Assembly: GCF_001039355.2 (NCBI RefSeq)
Contig: NW_019775947.1
Span: 64,001-91,314, forward strand
Source: Lingula anatina
Lineage: Eukaryota > Brachiopoda > Lingulata > Lingulida > Lingulidae
Direction of reading: 5' to 3'
Length of the DNA stretch: 27,314 nucleotides
Position 1 is the stretch's first letter; each line of letters starts with the position of its first letter. Positions 23,748-27,314 of the stretch are shown here, piece by piece. Below the pieces are notes generated by a model, which did no database searches, was not told the origin of the DNA, and was given only the letters and a program-made list of their open reading frames with translations. The translations under genes were made by a program, and so were the position numbers.

Positions 23748-23761
23748 GTTACCATGGTAAC
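23748..23761. promoter_or_regulatory. Perfect RFX X-box palindrome
   Basis: GTTACCATGGTAAC is a perfect 14-base palindrome and a full match to the animal RFX-family X-box (GTYRCC ATGG YRAC pattern), where both half-sites are normally bound by RFX dimers. It sits about 1.26 kb upstream of candidate exon 1b and about 9.8 kb downstream of exon 1a. The match is seen directly; occupancy and target are inference. RFX sites are typical of ciliary and neuronal gene control in animals. Confidence 0.6.
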
Positions 23762-24004
23762 GAAAGTTGAAGCAATGAGACTTCATCTCATCGGCAAATG
23801 TGATCATGTGAAAATCCAATAGTAATTAGCACGTGAGATTAATTGTATGTGTTGAACTGATTAATAGCAAAGTCTACTTAATAGGTAGCTGTGATGTAAG
23901 AGCTTTTGATAAATACACTGCTACCATTTGTTTACCTTCTAAATATTGCTGCCAGTGTCTCTCTCTCTACCTCCATCCCTCTCTGCCTCCTTTCTTCTTT
24001 CCAT

Positions 24005-24008
<4 letters not shown>

Positions 24009-24056
<48 letters not shown>
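24009..24056. repeat. (TC)24 microsatellite
   Basis: Twenty-four uninterrupted TC dinucleotides in a longer pyrimidine-rich stretch (from about 23956). It lies roughly 1 kb upstream of exon 1b. On the opposite strand it is a GA repeat, which GAGA-type factors can bind, but a plain microsatellite is the simpler reading. Confidence 0.95.
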
Positions 24057-24061
<5 letters not shown>

Positions 24062-25019
24062 CTTATTTGTCATAATTATCCAGCATCACTACCACACCTT
24101 GGAATGCCATATATACTATAAATGACAATTATGAAATGGTAAAAACATCCCATTAAGCTGAGCCACTTAATCAGATTGTGTCATTGTCTTGGATTGATGT
24201 TTCTTGTTCAAGTAGCTGCTGTACACAGTAGTTAAGACATCTATTCCATGGTCAACCTAATGACTGCCTAATGAGGCTGGTTACCTGGATGAGGGCTGAC
24301 ACCTGTAGTGGACCCTTACATGTCCACTTGTAAGGCTGTCAGTAATTAAACCATTACCAGAACCCTGGACATAGATAATGACTTCATCAAGACTAAAGGT
24401 ACACATGTAAAATGGGGTAGAGCTTCTTAAGGAGAACAGACCCAGATAAAAAGATGGAGTTTCATCATGCAAAATGACAATACAGCATGGGGAGCGTGTA
24501 CAATGAGTTAGTGCTGCTGGCTTTCTTTACAGACACATTACTATTCTGATGGAGTATTAGGATGGTTTTTGATTGGCCTTTTTTGTGCAGTTTTGATACA
24601 TTGTTATTTAGTCGTAGAAGTGAAAGGATGTGGGCGCCTCTCACAGTTTAGTTTTGGGTACATTCTGGTGACAAGGATCAAGGTAGAGAGGGGAGCTCCA
24701 TCTTAAAAGAATTGTGACAGATTTGACATGAAGATGAGTGTAACAGCGCTGTGATTCTGCAGGCACTTGATGAAATAGATCATCCTTTTATTTGGTTCTT
24801 ACACAATTTGAAGCTTAAAGAAAACTTTATTTGGCTGCAGATGGTTTTATGTTTTGGTTTGAAGGAAGAGGAGGTTTAGTTTACAGTGATTGAAAAAGAA
24901 CTCACCTTTTGTTGAAGTTCCCTGCTAGCTTGACATTGAGAAGAGGGGAGCAGCATTGCTTGACTGCAGTATATTACTGTGATTTGGAGAGAAATTTACT
25001 GTGTATCAGAGGTCTTAGA

Positions 25020-25075
25020 ATGTGGTTCTGTGTCAAGTCCTACGACAACTATGGCAGCTTTGGCAATATGGCAAG
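25020..25075 (+). CDS. Candidate alternative first coding exon 1b (partial)
   Basis: ATG at 25020 with AGA immediately before it (A at -3) opens a frame of 18 codons plus two bases, ending at GCAAG|GTAATT, an acceptable donor. The peptide is MWFCVKSYDNYGSFGNMA. The frame is open upstream for 42 codons to a TGA at 24891-24893 and contains no earlier ATG, so 25020 is the first possible start. It leaves two bases of a split codon, exactly as exon 1a does, so either could splice to the same downstream exon. This is the main reason to suspect alternative first exons of one gene. The short length means chance cannot be excluded. No family is recognised. Confidence 0.35.
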
Positions 25076-26645
25076 GTAATTATAAAATGAGGTGATAAGC
25101 AACATATTATTTTATTAAAGAGAAAGACTCAGTTTAAGACTCAATTTTCCTAATATAGCATCCTTCTTTATATCATTTGCACAAAGCTAGTCAGTGTATG
25201 CAGTAAGGAGAAGGAGTGTATGTTGTAATGAATGAGGCTGAAACTGTGAAGAGACAGTGTTTGGAAGCATTGATAGAATGGGTGATGTATGGTCTGGATG
25301 TGTTTATTTCTACTGTAAATACTCATAATATTTAAACAGCATGGTTTTTATTTGTTCATTTAATAGATTAATTTATTGGAGGATTTAACCTTTTCAGTTG
25401 CTCACAAAAAGAGTTAATCTCAACTATAGAAACTTTAAATCCCTTTCCAGGTATAACTTACAAAACACAATTTGGGTAAAATAAAATTCATCTTGTTCCA
25501 TCTAAGAGATAATTACCACAGTGCATAGTACTTGAGACAAGTGAAGATTGAAGCTGACATTTATTACTCTAGTTGAAGTGGCAAGCTGGGGCAGGGTTAT
25601 TGAATGAGTGACAAGTGACAGAGGTGGTCACACTTAACCTCTCTGACCTCCTCTACTTGAAGCTGCCCCATAGAACAATCATTATCTGATATATTGTTTA
25701 ATATATTGCCTTCAGTTGAACTGGCACTGGGGGTATGATGTATGGAAAGCAGGATGACAAGAGGCATCTGTGCATTTGTAGGACATCAGCACTTGCTGTG
25801 ACTTCTGCATGTCTCCTCTGCCCTCTTTTTATGCAGAGTGAAAAAATCAACATTATGTAATATTGTTTTGGACAGTTTGTTTGCAAGAAAAATTAGATTT
25901 TTATTGGGGTTGCAGAGTTTGTTGTCAAAAAAGTGCAAGGTTCAAGCTGTCTTTTTGTCAACATGTCAACATTAATCCTCCCAGTACAAGGTTTTTATTC
26001 AGAGATAAATTTATGACAATTGCCATTGATTTGCGATGGTCAAATTATGAGACATTTTTTGTGAAATTTTTACTTTTAATCCCTCAACACATGCCTAGCT
26101 CAGGAAGTCAAGACACTAAAAATCATTTTTCTTTTAAACAATATCTTTGCATGATTCTGCACTTAAGCATCTTAGTTATAAGTAAATATAGGATGCCAAC
26201 ATGCAGTACATCAGGCTAAGTTATTGTTACATTCTAGCTCCAGACAGGGTCAATATTAACAGAACCCAAGCATCTGCTGCCTCCACAGACAAAACAAACA
26301 AACCTAAAAGACTACTGGACATAGTAACCTAGAAAGTTTGAAGTTGTTTCAATATGGTGGTGCCCAGAAGGCAGAAAATGCTAATATACTCCATCTTGTC
26401 CCTGTCAAAATGTCCCCCTGTCTTACTCTTCATACTGTTGTAGTTGCAGGGCAATATTTAGGATGCCTTTTCTATGCCAGTTTTTATGATGTATGGATGT
26501 AATTTAGAGATCGGTTAATGTTGCAGATGATTTTTTTTGTTTTATTGTTTTTTATTATTTTATTATTAGATTTTTTCCATCAGGTTCATTTTTTGGTCAG
26601 GGAAATTTCTATGTGACATCCACAAAATGGGGACATTGTGTTCAC

Positions 26646-26708
<63 letters not shown>

Positions 26709-27314
26709 GTTTATTTAGCTTTTAATTTTTCTTGCACAGATATATTTATCTTAAAAAGCATCTATTATATGCACCAGGACTATTATTATAGGAAAATCAC
26801 ATATTTCTTTTTTCTTGTTTTTAATGCATGAAAATATTACTCTGAAGCACACATTGTCATAATTTTATCCCCAGTATTTGTGGTCTCCTTGATTATATGT
26901 TTATATAGATATAGATGACAGTAACTGCTGGTTAATTCCTTTACTTGTCTCCTATCTCTAGTAGACAATCACATCATTATCTTCATTAATGGCAATACAG
27001 GGACATCTCCTATAGCAGAACAATAGAGCAGAGGATGAAAGAAATCCAGCATTTGGATACTTTAAATCAAGTGTGCTCACGTTAAGTAACATGTGTATAT
27101 AAAATTAAATCAGGTAATGTATAGCCATTAAGACATCCAGTCAAAGAACTGGTGGCCCTCAGGTTCTGGATCAAACATGTTCACGTGCGTGCGTGTATGT
27201 AAAGGTAAGTAATCATTGACATTACTAGCATACCAGCGTGGCAGAGGTCAGTCAAACAGCTTATCAGTTCAAATACAGAGATCTGGCCAGACGGAGAGGT
27301 CTGCGGTGGTCACC
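25076..27314 (+). other. Predicted intron after exon 1b; no gene seen
   Basis: Begins with the GTAATT donor. It contains the (ATA)21 microsatellite and T-rich tracts around 26530-26580. A 118-codon frame at 25863-26219 is the longest in the window but has no start context, splice sites or recognisable motif. A short ATG frame at 27177-27204 ends at a strong AAAG|GTAAGT donor but leaves one base, a different phase from exons 1a and 1b. The shared downstream exon expected for the gene is not identifiable before the window ends. Confidence 0.4.
26646..26708. repeat. (ATA)21 microsatellite
   Basis: About 63 bases of uninterrupted trinucleotide repeat. The polyisoleucine frame running through it is a by-product of the repeat. 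Confidence 0.97.

Noticed and set aside
25863-26219. 118-codon plus-strand frame, longest in the window
   Set aside because: Its composition looks like translated AT-rich noncoding DNA, with no motif, Kozak-like context or splice support.

Overview
This window is noncoding-dominated, AT-rich nuclear DNA from an animal, most likely an invertebrate. The signs are simple-sequence repeats ((CA)n, (TC)n, (ATA)n, A-tracts), no long open reading frames, splice donors of GTAAG type at the ends of short ATG-initiated frames, a metazoan-type TATA/Inr arrangement, and two copies of one locus that differ at roughly 1-3% of sites, as alleles of a highly heterozygous species would. I cannot name the species or the gene. 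There is no operon, phage, CRISPR array or other prokaryotic system here.

Layout. 1-3953 (block A, copy 1) is followed by a single N at 3954. 3955-11186 is an inserted 7.2-kb piece made of a stretch seen once in the window (X, 3955-5550), a second copy of A (5551-9551) and a first copy of block B (9552-11186). A second single N lies at 11187. 11188-12823 is the second copy of B, and from 12824 to the end the sequence is single-copy. The end of A1 (3953) and the start of B2 (11188) correspond to the same base of the intact A-B junction in the inserted piece (9552). The simplest reading is that one haplotype runs A1 to B2 and that an untrimmed contig or read bundle from the other haplotype, X-A2-B1, was dropped into a gap at the A|B junction. 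The apparent tandem duplications are therefore probably an assembly artefact, and the two copies probably are two alleles of the same locus.

Genes. Two candidate 5'-terminal coding exons lie on the + strand. Exon 1a (13939-14039) has an upstream in-frame stop, a TATA box and initiator at correct spacing about 226 bases upstream, two tiny upstream ORFs, and a strong donor. Exon 1b (25020-25075) is weaker. Both leave two bases of a split codon at their donors, so they could be alternative first exons of one gene whose shared downstream exons lie beyond the window. On that model 14040-25019 is intron. It contains a perfect 14-bp palindrome matching the RFX X-box (23748-23761) about 1.26 kb upstream of exon 1b.

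The most useful observations are the inserted-haplotype structure, the many CpG-type transitions separating the two alleles (which suggest germline CpG methylation), the fall in allelic divergence toward exon 1a, the phase-matched pair of first exons, and the X-box.
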